Part shown: positions 14,212 to 21,301 of the stretch, piece after piece
Position numbering within the stretch: the stretch's first letter is position 1
Layout of the letters: the number at the start of each line of letters is the position of its first letter
NCBI GenBank assembly: GCA_965368115.1
Contig: CBDULQ010000026.1
Coordinates: 1-22,448 of the forward strand
Reading direction: 5' to 3'
Source: CBDULQ01 sp965368115
GTDB lineage: Bacteria > Pseudomonadota > Gammaproteobacteria > SZUA-229
DNA: 22,448 nucleotides
Translations under genes and position numbers: made by a program
Notes under the pieces: generated by a model
Told to the model about the DNA's origin: nothing
Database searches by the model: none
Seen by the model: only the letters and a program-made list of their open reading frames with translations

Positions 14212-14234
14212 GGTGTAATTTAACAAATTACACC
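14212..14234. promoter_or_regulatory. Perfect 23-bp palindrome upstream of the small beta protein
   Basis: GGTGTAATTT, AAC, AAATTACACC: 10-bp perfect arms around 3 bases. It lies between the end of the transglycosylase gene (64 bases downstream of its stop) and the 64-residue gene. There is no T-run after it on either strand, so it is not a terminator. TGTAAT/ATTACA half-sites recall the TyrR box (TGTAAA-N6-TTTACA), but the spacer is 7, so the match is loose. Confidence 0.5.
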
Positions 14235-14297
14235 CTAAACTTAGATTAGTTTATTAAGTAAATCAAGTAACTTAATGTTTTTTAGGTGAAAAACCTG

Positions 14298-16391
14298 TCA
14301 GGAGCTTTCGTTTCCAGGGGCTGGGGCCAGATCTGCGGTCTGTGCATCGGCTTCGCGGGCGGGGACTGGCGGCATACGCTGGGCCAGACGGGTGTAGTCT
14401 CGGGACATCATGTGCTGATAAATAATGGTGTAGGCCAGTACGTTGCTGACGTATTCGCGGGTTTCGGTAAACGGAATGGTTTCCACCCAGCGAATCGCGT
14501 CCATAGGCTGTTCCGGCAGCCATTTTTCGACCCGGTGAGGGCCGGCGTTGTAGGCAGCGGTGGCCAGCACCGCCTGGCTGTCGAGGCGTTTCAGCATCTG
14601 GCCCAGGTAACCGGTACCCAGCTTGATATTGGTTTCACTGCGCAGCAGGTTGCGTTGGCCGGGATAGCGCAGTTTCATGGAGCGGGCGACCTGGCGAGCC
14701 GTACCGGGCATTAACTGCATCAGCCCGAGAGCGCCGGCGGAGGAACGGGCATCGGGCATGAAGGCGCTTTCACGGCGGATAATGGCGTAAGTCCAGGCGG
14801 GATCGATCGCCTGGCGCTGGGAATAGGTCTCAACAGTGCGTTTCATCGGCATCGGGAAACGCAACGCAATGTCATCCCGGTAGTCGGTCTTGCCCATGGT
14901 CACTATGGCCCGGTCGTGCCAGCCCCAGCTGTGAGCCAGTTGTGCCGCAGCCAGTCTTTCGTGACGGCTCATGCTGCCGGTGAGCTGACGCCATTCGCGT
15001 CGCGCGTCGATGATGCGATCGATCTGGAACAGTTCGTGGGCACGAATGGCTTCCGGGTAAGTGGCGATGCGGGCCAGTTCGCGCTGGTCGAAATCCAGCG
15101 GACGGTTTTCAAAGGAATAGGGCACATTCAGCCGGTCCGCCGCCAGGAAGCCGTAGTAGCTGCGTTTACTCGCCAGATAGCGATAAATGCCTTCAGCGTC
15201 GTTGACGCGTCCCAGGTGGTCATTGGCATAGGCCCACCAGAATTGCCAGCGCAGGTCCGACTGGTCAGCCACCGGTAGCTGTTCGATGCTGCTGACCACC
15301 TGATCCCAAAGGCCGTGTCGGATGGCGGAGCGAATGCGCCATTCGCGCACCTGCCGGTCGACCTGCTTACCCTGGACCTGGGCCAGCCACTGGATTGCCT
15401 GCGGGTGGTGGCGGCGCGCCAGCCGCAAACCGATGGCGCGGGTGGCCTGGCTGGCTTCATCGGCACTGAAATGATAGCGCTGGCGCAATCTGGACCAGAG
15501 TTCGATGGCTTTGTCCGGATCTTTGATGGCCATACGATTGACGGCATGTAGCCGGATCAATGCAGCACGCGGATGGCCACTGAGTCGGCTGCCTGGTAAT
15601 ACCAGTTGCGGTTTGCGGTGAATCTGTGACCACAGGTAGACCAGCTCGCGGTCCTGTTGGCGTGGCAACTGCTTGGCAATATGCCGCGCCAGGCGGGTGC
15701 GTCCGCGGTCCATGGCCAGTTCGATACGCTGCCAGATGAGCGCTTCGGTGAGCTGGCCGGCCTGTTCCCAGGCACTGAACAACGGATCGCAGGAGCGGGG
15801 CTGGGAGCGGCCGCTGAGCCAGACTTTGCGGGTCTGTTGCAGCGCGCTGTCGCGCTGATCGGTATCCAGCAGGGCGCGCAGGTACTTGCAGTAGAGGCCG
15901 GTGCTCTGGCGGCCGTCATAGGTGCGTACGAAAGCGTCCCATTGCTTGCTGCGGGCGTAATGGCGCAACAGGTAGCTGCGCATGCGCTCGCCGATGATCG
16001 TATTGTCGTTCTGGCTGAGAAAGTGATTGATTTCCTGTTCGCTCACCTGGCCCAGACGGCGTTTGATATCGCGATATTGCAGATAACTGTACAGGGGATA
16101 GTCGCGGAGCTGATCAGACAGGGCGTAAAAGCGGTCGTAGTGGCGTTTTTTCAGCGCCTGTTCGGCCTCGATGAAAAGCTCGCGCTGGCGACTCAGTTTG
16201 AGGTGATCCAGAAACTGCTCAGGGGCGTCTTTGAATTCGTCCTGACCGGGATTATTAAGCTGGGGCAGGGTGGTGTCGGAGGCGGTGGTGTTGAATCCAC
16301 TGGCCGAAGCCAGCCACAGGCTGAGTGCGAGTCCCAGACTGAATGAGAAGGGGCGATTCGTTCGCCGCTGCTGTGATTCTTTGCTTTGCAT
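14298..16391 (-). CDS. slt: Soluble lytic murein transglycosylase (Slt70-like)
   Basis: Periplasmic enzyme that cleaves peptidoglycan between MurNAc and GlcNAc, forming 1,6-anhydro ends. It has 697 residues, against about 645 for the E. coli precursor. A signal peptide covers about 15-33 (FSFSLGLALSLWLASASG). A large helical superhelix fills about 45-510, as in the Slt70 doughnut. The C-terminal lysozyme-like domain (about 528-660) has catalytic E541 in IIRRESAF, then SSAGALGLMQLMPGTA, LGTGYLGQML and ATAAYNAGPHRV. The last 30 residues are a Pro/Ala-rich tail. The gene appears single. A perfect CRP-type site (16470-16485) lies about 80 bases upstream of the start, with a -10-like TAAACT placed so that the site would sit near -41. 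Confidence 0.94.
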   Translation of the reverse strand: MQSKESQQRRTNRPFSFSLGLALSLWLASASGFNTTASDTTLPQLNNPGQDEFKDAPEQFLDHLKLSRQRELFIEAEQALKKRHYDRFYALSDQLRDYPLYSYLQYRDIKRRLGQVSEQEINHFLSQNDNTIIGERMRSYLLRHYARSKQWDAFVRTYDGRQSTGLYCKYLRALLDTDQRDSALQQTRKVWLSGRSQPRSCDPLFSAWEQAGQLTEALIWQRIELAMDRGRTRLARHIAKQLPRQQDRELVYLWSQIHRKPQLVLPGSRLSGHPRAALIRLHAVNRMAIKDPDKAIELWSRLRQRYHFSADEASQATRAIGLRLARRHHPQAIQWLAQVQGKQVDRQVREWRIRSAIRHGLWDQVVSSIEQLPVADQSDLRWQFWWAYANDHLGRVNDAEGIYRYLASKRSYYGFLAADRLNVPYSFENRPLDFDQRELARIATYPEAIRAHELFQIDRIIDARREWRQLTGSMSRHERLAAAQLAHSWGWHDRAIVTMGKTDYRDDIALRFPMPMKRTVETYSQRQAIDPAWTYAIIRRESAFMPDARSSAGALGLMQLMPGTARQVARSMKLRYPGQRNLLRSETNIKLGTGYLGQMLKRLDSQAVLATAAYNAGPHRVEKWLPEQPMDAIRWVETIPFTETREYVSNVLAYTIIYQHMMSRDYTRLAQRMPPVPAREADAQTADLAPAPGNESS

Positions 16392-16443
16392 CAGCCTGTT
16401 GCGGAGCGCACTCGGTTATTCCTGCTGGTGACACACTACCAAA

Positions 16444-16449
16444 AGTTTA
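16444..16449 (-). promoter_or_regulatory. Candidate -10 element of slt
   Basis: TAAACT on the minus strand (4/6 to consensus), 53-58 bases before the slt ATG. There is no good -35, but the CRP-type dyad would be centred about 41 bases upstream of the implied start site, the classic class II activator position. Confidence 0.3.
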
Positions 16450-16469
16450 GACGAGGATCAGTGTTTTTG

Positions 16470-16485
16470 TGTGAAAAAAATCACA
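16470..16485. promoter_or_regulatory. CRP/Vfr-type binding site upstream of slt
   Basis: TGTGA, AAAAAA, TCACA: both half-sites match the CRP consensus TGTGA-N6-TCACA exactly. It lies between the 3' end of the Sel1 gene and the slt start, 79 bases from the slt ATG. A CRP or Vfr homologue bound to cAMP is the expected ligand; none is encoded in this window. Confidence 0.6.
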
Positions 16486-16519
16486 TTCGATCGGCATTTT
16501 GCGTGCGGCGGCCACCCCC

Positions 16520-17704
16520 TTATCGGAAAGCGGAAGGACCGTATTTTTTGGCGTATTCGGTGCCCAGTTTCACAGCGTTTCGTTTTTCGTCTGCAGTGAG
16601 TTTGTCATACACTGCGGCGCGATTTTTTTGTGCGTTTTTGACGCCGGAACGTGCCGCCGTATTAAACCAGGCATAAGCCAGGGTTGGGTCCGGGAAGATG
16701 CCCTTGCCGGTATAGTAAGCGACACCCAGATCCATTTGCGCTTCACCATGGCCCTGCTCTGCGGCCAGCTTGAACTGGGCGACGCCTTTTTCGAAGTCCT
16801 GTTTGACGCCGTAGCCGTTCACATACATGACACCGAGATGATACTGGGCATCGAGCAATTTCTTGTCCGCCGCCTGTTTGAAAAACTTGAAGGCCTGTTT
16901 CATGTTGATGTCGGTGCCCAGGCCTTCCTTGTAAAACTGGCCGAGCTGATTCATCGCTTCGGGATTGCCCAGTTCGGCGGCTTTGTCATACCAGAACTTG
17001 GCTTTTTCGTAATCCTGGCCGACTTTTTTTCCAAGGCCGTTTTTATAGATACGGCCCAGCTCCAGCATGGCCCGTTCCTGATTGTTTTCTGCAGCCTTGT
17101 TGAGCATTTCCAGCGCTTTATCGTAGTCCTTGCTGATGCCGCGGCCGCCGAGGTACATCATGCCCAGATTGTACTGGGCAACCGGGTGTTTCTGTTCCGC
17201 TGCCTGGAGCAACCAGTAGGCGGTCTTGCCCGGTTTATAAGAGACGCCATCACCGTGTTCGTACATTTTGGCAATCGCAAACTGGGCTTCAACATCGCCT
17301 TCACGGGCGGCTTTCAGTAGCCAGATCGCGGCTTTCCTGAAATCCCTGTTAACACCGACACCTTTAAGATATAGGCGGCCCAGCATGCTCATTGCCTTGA
17401 CGTGGTTTTGCTGTGCAGCTTTTTCAAACCAATGTGCGGCGCTCTCGAGATCTTTACGTTCCCCGGTCTGGCGCATGTACATATTGCCGAGCATGAATTG
17501 TGCTTCGCTGTCACCTTTTTCCGCCAACGGAAACCAGAGCATCAGAGCCGTGGTGTAGTCCTTTTTGTTGTAGGCTTCGGTCGCTTTTTCGAAATCAGTT
17601 GGCTTGCCATCTTTTTTAGTGGCGTCGGCAGCCAGCAGGGGCAAGTTGAGACACAGGCCGAGCAGGGTGATGGCTATGATGGTTCTGGTTGGGAAAAATG
17701 GCAT
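16520..17704 (-). CDS. Secreted Sel1-repeat protein
   Basis: Periplasmic or surface scaffold protein, 394 residues. A signal peptide occupies about 1-25 (basic TR, hydrophobic core, ending LLA before AD). The rest consists of about eight Sel1-like repeats of roughly 36 residues. Each has an AQxxLGxxY-type first helix (EAQFMLGNMY, KAMSMLGRLY, EAQFAIAKMY, VAQYNLGMMY and so on), a GxGxxxD turn and an A..W/F...AA second helix; a degenerate ninth copy ends the array. Such solenoids bind protein partners and are common in envelope and signalling proteins; no enzyme domain is present. A strong 15-bp hairpin lies 10 bases upstream of the ATG and no clear ribosome site is visible, so translation may be controlled. 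Confidence 0.9.
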   Translation of the reverse strand: MPFFPTRTIIAITLLGLCLNLPLLAADATKKDGKPTDFEKATEAYNKKDYTTALMLWFPLAEKGDSEAQFMLGNMYMRQTGERKDLESAAHWFEKAAQQNHVKAMSMLGRLYLKGVGVNRDFRKAAIWLLKAAREGDVEAQFAIAKMYEHGDGVSYKPGKTAYWLLQAAEQKHPVAQYNLGMMYLGGRGISKDYDKALEMLNKAAENNQERAMLELGRIYKNGLGKKVGQDYEKAKFWYDKAAELGNPEAMNQLGQFYKEGLGTDINMKQAFKFFKQAADKKLLDAQYHLGVMYVNGYGVKQDFEKGVAQFKLAAEQGHGEAQMDLGVAYYTGKGIFPDPTLAYAWFNTAARSGVKNAQKNRAAVYDKLTADEKRNAVKLGTEYAKKYGPSAFR

Positions 17705-17713
17705 AACTGATTA

Positions 17714-17747
17714 TCTGGATTTTTTCTAAGTATAGAAAAAATCCAGA
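17714..17747. terminator. Strong hairpin between thioredoxin and Sel1 genes
   Basis: Perfect 15-bp stem with a 4-base loop: TCTGGATTTTTTCTA, AGTA, TAGAAAAAATCCAGA. It lies 36 bases past the thioredoxin stop and 10 bases before the Sel1 ATG (both minus strand). It is a probable transcription end for the barrel-thioredoxin operon, but the T-run is inside the stem, not after it. It might instead be a leader structure over the Sel1 start. Confidence 0.5.
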
Positions 17748-17782
17748 GAAATCAAATGAATCTTGGCCATATGGCGGATTTT

Positions 17783-18142
17783 CTAAAGATGTTCCGAGCG
17801 CAGATCGCTGTGTTGTTCCAGAAAGCCGCGAATGAACTGCAGGGGTTTCGCGCCACTGAAGCGCCCGGTCTCGGCGCCATCGACGAACAGAATCAGCGTC
17901 GGAAAGCCGCGCACCTTATAGTGACCGGCGATTTTCATATTGTCCCCTTCATCGACTTCCAGTTTGGCGATGCCCAGCTGGGCGCCGAACTCCTCGCCCA
18001 GTTTTTCCAGTATGGGGGCAATCACCAGGCAGGGTGAACACCAGTCGGCCCAGAGGTCGAGCAGGATCGGTCGCTGCCGGGAGGCGTCTACAACCAGTTG
18101 TTCGAAGTTGTGTAAATCAACGGTAAAAATATCGGCGGACAT
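17783..18142 (-). CDS. Thioredoxin-fold protein with WCSPC active site
   Basis: Thioredoxin-like thiol:disulfide protein, 119 residues. The active site is WADWCSPC (C35, C38), with Ser-Pro between the cysteines instead of the usual Gly-Pro. The cis-proline loop is VRGFPT, followed by LILFVDGAETGRFSG. No signal peptide is visible, so it should be cytosolic. The C-terminus extends slightly beyond classical thioredoxin (EQHSDLRSEHL). Its ATG lies 2 bases after the stop of the barrel protein gene, so its translation is coupled to that gene; pairing a cytosolic thioredoxin with an outer-membrane protein is unusual. Possible roles are general reductase, or chaperone-like partner as seen in some thioredoxin-like proteins. 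Confidence 0.88.
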   Translation of the reverse strand: MSADIFTVDLHNFEQLVVDASRQRPILLDLWADWCSPCLVIAPILEKLGEEFGAQLGIAKLEVDEGDNMKIAGHYKVRGFPTLILFVDGAETGRFSGAKPLQFIRGFLEQHSDLRSEHL

Positions 18143-18144
18143 AC

Positions 18145-18987
18145 TTAGAATCGGTACAGGTAATGGGCACTGATGATGGTGCGTTCATAGTTGAAATTGC
18201 CATAGGCGTCGGAGTCATACCGGCTTATCGAGACGTCGATTGCCTGGTGTGAATCGAAGGCAAAATGATTGCCAAGCTGGATGGCGGTGGTGTCTGCATC
18301 GAGCCGATAAGTCCAGGGATTGGACAGGCTGGGATAGGCGTCGTCGTCCACCCAGCTGATGTTGTTTAGAACAGCCGGGTGTGGCGGTACATTGGTGGAA
18401 ATAATGTCACCGCTGATCAATTGCAGGGTCAGATAAGTCGTGTTGTGCGTGGCCGTTTTCAGGTCGGCGTTGATATAAAGCCGATTACTGTCGACATCGA
18501 ACAGGCTGTTTTCCGCGCTACTACTGTGCATGCTGAAACCGGCCATGATGCTTATGGTGTCAGTAAACCGTTTGCCCAGGCCAACGCCAAGCTGATAATA
18601 GCTGTTGTCTCGAAAGGTGCTGTCATAGGCCTGCTGTCCCAGGCTCAGGGAGGCAAAATACCAGGGTGCGGTGAAATGCAGATCGGGCTGGAAGCGGTAC
18701 TCGATACTGAGTTTTAGATCGCTGTTACTGAGTTTGTCGAAGTCCTGATACTGTTGCAGTGCAAGGTCAAGGCGGCTGGTAATGGCACTGTGGTCGTCCA
18801 GTGGATGATGGTAACTGACGCCGGCATCGGCGCCAATGATGGTGTCTTCTTCGATGTCTTTTGCATCGCGTCCATTGGTAATGTTGTCGTCGCTGATCAG
18901 CCCGGCAGCAAGGTCAACGGTATAAGGCGAGGCGGCGAAACAGGGGGTGCTGCACAGAATGAGCAAGCCGAGCAGATATTTACTCAT
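18145..18987 (-). CDS. Outer-membrane beta-barrel protein, unknown function
   Basis: Predicted outer-membrane barrel of 280 residues. A Sec signal peptide at 1-18 (MSKYLLGLLILCSTPCFA, cleaved before ASPYTV) precedes many alternating amphipathic strands (for example SSLSLGQQAYD-like, YYQLGVGLGKRF, AIQLGNHFAF, QAIDVSISRY). The protein ends YLYRF, with the terminal Phe recognised by the BAM machinery. Acidic clusters follow the signal (ISDDNITNGRDAKDIEED), which could bind a cation. ATG 18987 is chosen because AGGGAA lies 7 bases upstream; a longer frame has no such site. It is first in an operon with the thioredoxin and is divergent, by 75 bases, from the FecR-fold gene. The substrate or role is unknown. 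Confidence 0.8.
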   Translation of the reverse strand: MSKYLLGLLILCSTPCFAASPYTVDLAAGLISDDNITNGRDAKDIEEDTIIGADAGVSYHHPLDDHSAITSRLDLALQQYQDFDKLSNSDLKLSIEYRFQPDLHFTAPWYFASLSLGQQAYDSTFRDNSYYQLGVGLGKRFTDTISIMAGFSMHSSSAENSLFDVDSNRLYINADLKTATHNTTYLTLQLISGDIISTNVPPHPAVLNNISWVDDDAYPSLSNPWTYRLDADTTAIQLGNHFAFDSHQAIDVSISRYDSDAYGNFNYERTIISAHYLYRF

Positions 18988-19062
18988 TTTGAGGTTCCCT
19001 TTCAAAAGGCTATTCGCGTTAGAATACCAGAGAAGCCAACTCAAGGACACATGGAGACAGGT

Positions 19063-19782
19063 ATGAGTGATATCGATGACCCGCGTCGAGAATTTCTGAT
19101 CAGGGCGCTGTCAGCGGGGGTATATGCGCTGGCTTCCGGCATCGTGGTGCCGGCCAGTTATGCTATGGGCAAGGTGCCGGGTGAACTGCCGCCGGGGAAG
19201 TCCATTTATGATCTGACCGGCCAGGTGCGCGTGGACGGCAAGGCTGCCAACATGGATACCGTCATCGGCCCCAATTCAACCGTTGAAACCGGAGACGACA
19301 GCCGGATTATTTTTGCCGTTGGTAAAGATGCCTTCATCCTGCGCGAAAACGGACGCCTGAATCTGCAAGGCGGTAACGGTATCATTACCGACATCCGCAT
19401 TCTGGCCGGCAAACTGCTGTCGGTGTTCGGCAAGCGTCCGCAAACACAGCGTCTTGGTATCAAAACCGTTGCCGCGACGATCGGCATTCGCGGCACCGGC
19501 GTGTACGTGGAGTCGGAACCGGACCAGTCTTATATCTGCACCTGTTATGGTGTCGCCGACCTGGCTGCCATCGACGACAAGCAAAGTCGGGAACGGGTGG
19601 TTACCCAGCACCACGATTCGCCACGTTATATTCTCAAGGACGGACCTGCCGGTAACAAAATCCGCACCGCACCGGTGATCAATCATACCGATGAAGAGCT
19701 GGCGCTGATCGAGGCCCTGGTCGGGCGCACCGTGCCGTTCAGCACCGGCGGTTACAGCGCGCCGCGTAAAACCACTTACTGA
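19063..19782 (+). CDS. Tat-exported FecR-domain protein
   Basis: Predicted periplasmic protein of 239 residues. The N-terminus has a twin-arginine signal (PRREFLIRALSAG at 7-19, hydrophobic to about 33, ASYA before MGK). A FecR domain follows at about 45-150: DLTGQVRVDGK, VETGDDSRIIFAVGKDAFIL, IRILAGKLLSVFG, ATIGIRGTGVYVE. The C-terminal part (about 150-239) is not standard FecR: it carries CTCYG (C159, C161), HHDSPRYI (H183, H184) and INHTDEELALIEALVGR (N207, H208), which look like ligand or metal motifs. Start 19063 follows GGAGACAGGT; a frame running far upstream is antisense to the barrel gene. No membrane helix or sigma factor is seen, so it is unlike classical FecR anti-sigma proteins. 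It is divergent from the barrel-thioredoxin operon. Confidence 0.87.
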   Translation: MSDIDDPRREFLIRALSAGVYALASGIVVPASYAMGKVPGELPPGKSIYDLTGQVRVDGKAANMDTVIGPNSTVETGDDSRIIFAVGKDAFILRENGRLNLQGGNGIITDIRILAGKLLSVFGKRPQTQRLGIKTVAATIGIRGTGVYVESEPDQSYICTCYGVADLAAIDDKQSRERVVTQHHDSPRYILKDGPAGNKIRTAPVINHTDEELALIEALVGRTVPFSTGGYSAPRKTTY

Positions 19783-19794
19783 ACATCGCCACGA

Positions 19795-19826
19795 TCGCTG
19801 ACGCCGTAGAGATACGGCGTCAGCGA
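19795..19826. terminator. Shared hairpin between convergent genes
   Basis: Perfect 14-bp stem (TCGCTGACGCCGTA / TACGGCGTCAGCGA) with a GAGA loop, 12 bases after the FecR-fold stop and 9 bases past the end of the convergent flavoprotein gene. On the plus strand it is followed by CGGTTTAGTTTAG, a modest U-tract. Probably a terminator for the FecR gene, possibly working both ways. Confidence 0.75.
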
Positions 19827-19835
19827 CGGTTTAGT

Positions 19836-21248
19836 TTAGTCGGCCGGCTGCAATTCGATTGGCCAGTGACTGTCCTCGACATCGAGTTTGGATTTGAGAT
19901 CGTAGAGCGCAGCCTGCAGGGCCTCTTCGATGACCGGGTGATAAAACGGCATGCGCAGGAGATCGAATACGGTCAGACCCATTTCGATACACCAGCACAG
20001 CAGGTGGCCGAGGTTTTCGCCTCTTACGCTGATCATCGATGCACCGAGAATGCGTCCCGACTGTTTGTCTGCATACACTCGAATCAATCCCTTGTTCTTA
20101 CCCATGATCAATGCACGACCGACCGGTGCCAGTTTGATTTCGCCGATGGCGACTGTTTGCTCATCCAGTTCGGCCAGGCTGGCACCGACACTGACAATGT
20201 TGGGGTCACAGAAAATAATTGCCAGCGGTGTTTTGTGTTTGAAGGCTCGCGGCTGTTCCTGCATCGCATTGTAGCCGGCGACGCGACCTTCGAAACCGGC
20301 TTCATGGAGTATCGGTTTTTCCGCAGTGCAATCACCGGCGATGTAGATATCACTATCGCCGATCCGCATGGTGTGTGGATCGAAAACCGGTACACCCTGG
20401 TTGCCCAGTTCGATTCCGGCGGCGGCAAGATTCAGTTTGTCGACATTGGGTCGACGACCGAGGCTGGCAAAAATTTTATCGACTTCGACACTGTTTTCAC
20501 CGGCGCTCACTTTCAGTTTCCCGTTACCGAGCGCTTCGATTTCCGCTGCATGCCCCAGCCACAATGGCATTTCCTTGCCGAGGACATCGATTGCCGTCTG
20601 GTTGACGTCATCATCGTCGATACCGCCGATGCGTTCGGCCATGTCGATACCCGTGACCTTGATGCCCATGCGATGCAGGGCCTGCCCCAGTTCCAGGCCG
20701 ATGACGCCGAGTCCGATCACGGCCAGTGATTCCGGTAATTGTTCGAGCTCGAATAATTCATTGGTGGTCAGGACGTGTTCGGCAAACTCAGACCAGGCAT
20801 CGGGGATGATCGGCCGTGACCCGGTAGCGATGATGATTTTTTTTGCACTGATGGTTTCGCCGTCGTCCGTTTGCAGAGTGTGAGCATCGACGAACTGTGC
20901 ATAGGATTCGATGAGCTTTTCGGGATCAAGCTGGTCCACGGAATGACTCAGGGTACGGTCGACGAAGGTGTCGCGTAAATCCTGAACATGCTCCATGGCC
21001 TCTTCGATGTTCAGCGACAGCGTGTCGCCGCCTTCGATACCTTCGCGTTCATAAATACTTTTACGGTGGAAGTCTTCTGCAACCTGAATCAACGCTTTGG
21101 ACGGCATGCAACCGACCCGGGCACAGGTGGTACCCAGTTCGCCGCCGTCGATCAGTACGAAATTGTCGGTAAAACGTCGAACCTGGCTCATGGCATACAG
21201 GCCGGCGCTTCCGGCGCCAATAATGGCAACATCTACCTGGCGAGTCAT
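19836..21248 (-). CDS. Dihydrolipoyl dehydrogenase-like flavoprotein
   Basis: FAD-dependent pyridine-nucleotide disulfide oxidoreductase, 470 residues, cytosolic. It has the FAD site GAGSAG (11-16), redox-active C42 and C47 in GTTCARVGCMPSK, the NAD site VIGLGVIGLELG (about 176), and the second FAD motif DIYIAGDC. The dimer-interface active site has H437 and E442 (YHPVIEEAL), the His-Glu spacing of lipoamide dehydrogenase. Tyr replaces the first His of the usual HAHP, a variant common in Lpd-like proteins not tied to 2-oxoacid complexes. AGGAAA precedes the ATG. No E1 or E2 subunit or lipoyl protein is nearby, so its partner may be another disulfide substrate. Mercuric reductase is unlikely: the C-terminal Cys pair is missing. 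Confidence 0.9.
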   Translation of the reverse strand: MTRQVDVAIIGAGSAGLYAMSQVRRFTDNFVLIDGGELGTTCARVGCMPSKALIQVAEDFHRKSIYEREGIEGGDTLSLNIEEAMEHVQDLRDTFVDRTLSHSVDQLDPEKLIESYAQFVDAHTLQTDDGETISAKKIIIATGSRPIIPDAWSEFAEHVLTTNELFELEQLPESLAVIGLGVIGLELGQALHRMGIKVTGIDMAERIGGIDDDDVNQTAIDVLGKEMPLWLGHAAEIEALGNGKLKVSAGENSVEVDKIFASLGRRPNVDKLNLAAAGIELGNQGVPVFDPHTMRIGDSDIYIAGDCTAEKPILHEAGFEGRVAGYNAMQEQPRAFKHKTPLAIIFCDPNIVSVGASLAELDEQTVAIGEIKLAPVGRALIMGKNKGLIRVYADKQSGRILGASMISVRGENLGHLLCWCIEMGLTVFDLLRMPFYHPVIEEALQAALYDLKSKLDVEDSHWPIELQPAD

Positions 21249-21301
21249 AATTTTTTCCTGTGGTGAATTTGTTAAAAGTCTAATGCGCGGCGTGGGTCAT
21301 G

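Noticed and set aside
14212..14234. Palindrome as a terminator of slt
   Set aside because: No T-run follows on the minus strand and the stem is AT-rich; operator is the better reading.
16499..17320. 273-codon plus-strand frame across the Sel1 gene
   Set aside because: It is a shadow of the Sel1 repeats. The minus-strand protein has a signal peptide and clear repeats; the plus-strand translation has no recognisable domain.
18754..19062. Upstream extension of the FecR-fold frame by 103 codons
   Set aside because: It runs antisense through the barrel-protein gene and would place the Tat signal in the middle of the protein. GGAGACAGGT before 19063 supports the shorter start.
19866..20729. 287-codon plus-strand frame across the flavoprotein gene
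   Set aside because: Antisense shadow; the flavoprotein is intact with all motifs.
19836..21248. Mercuric reductase
   Set aside because: The C-terminal Cys pair and N-terminal metal-binding domain are missing, and the His-Glu pair fits lipoamide dehydrogenase.
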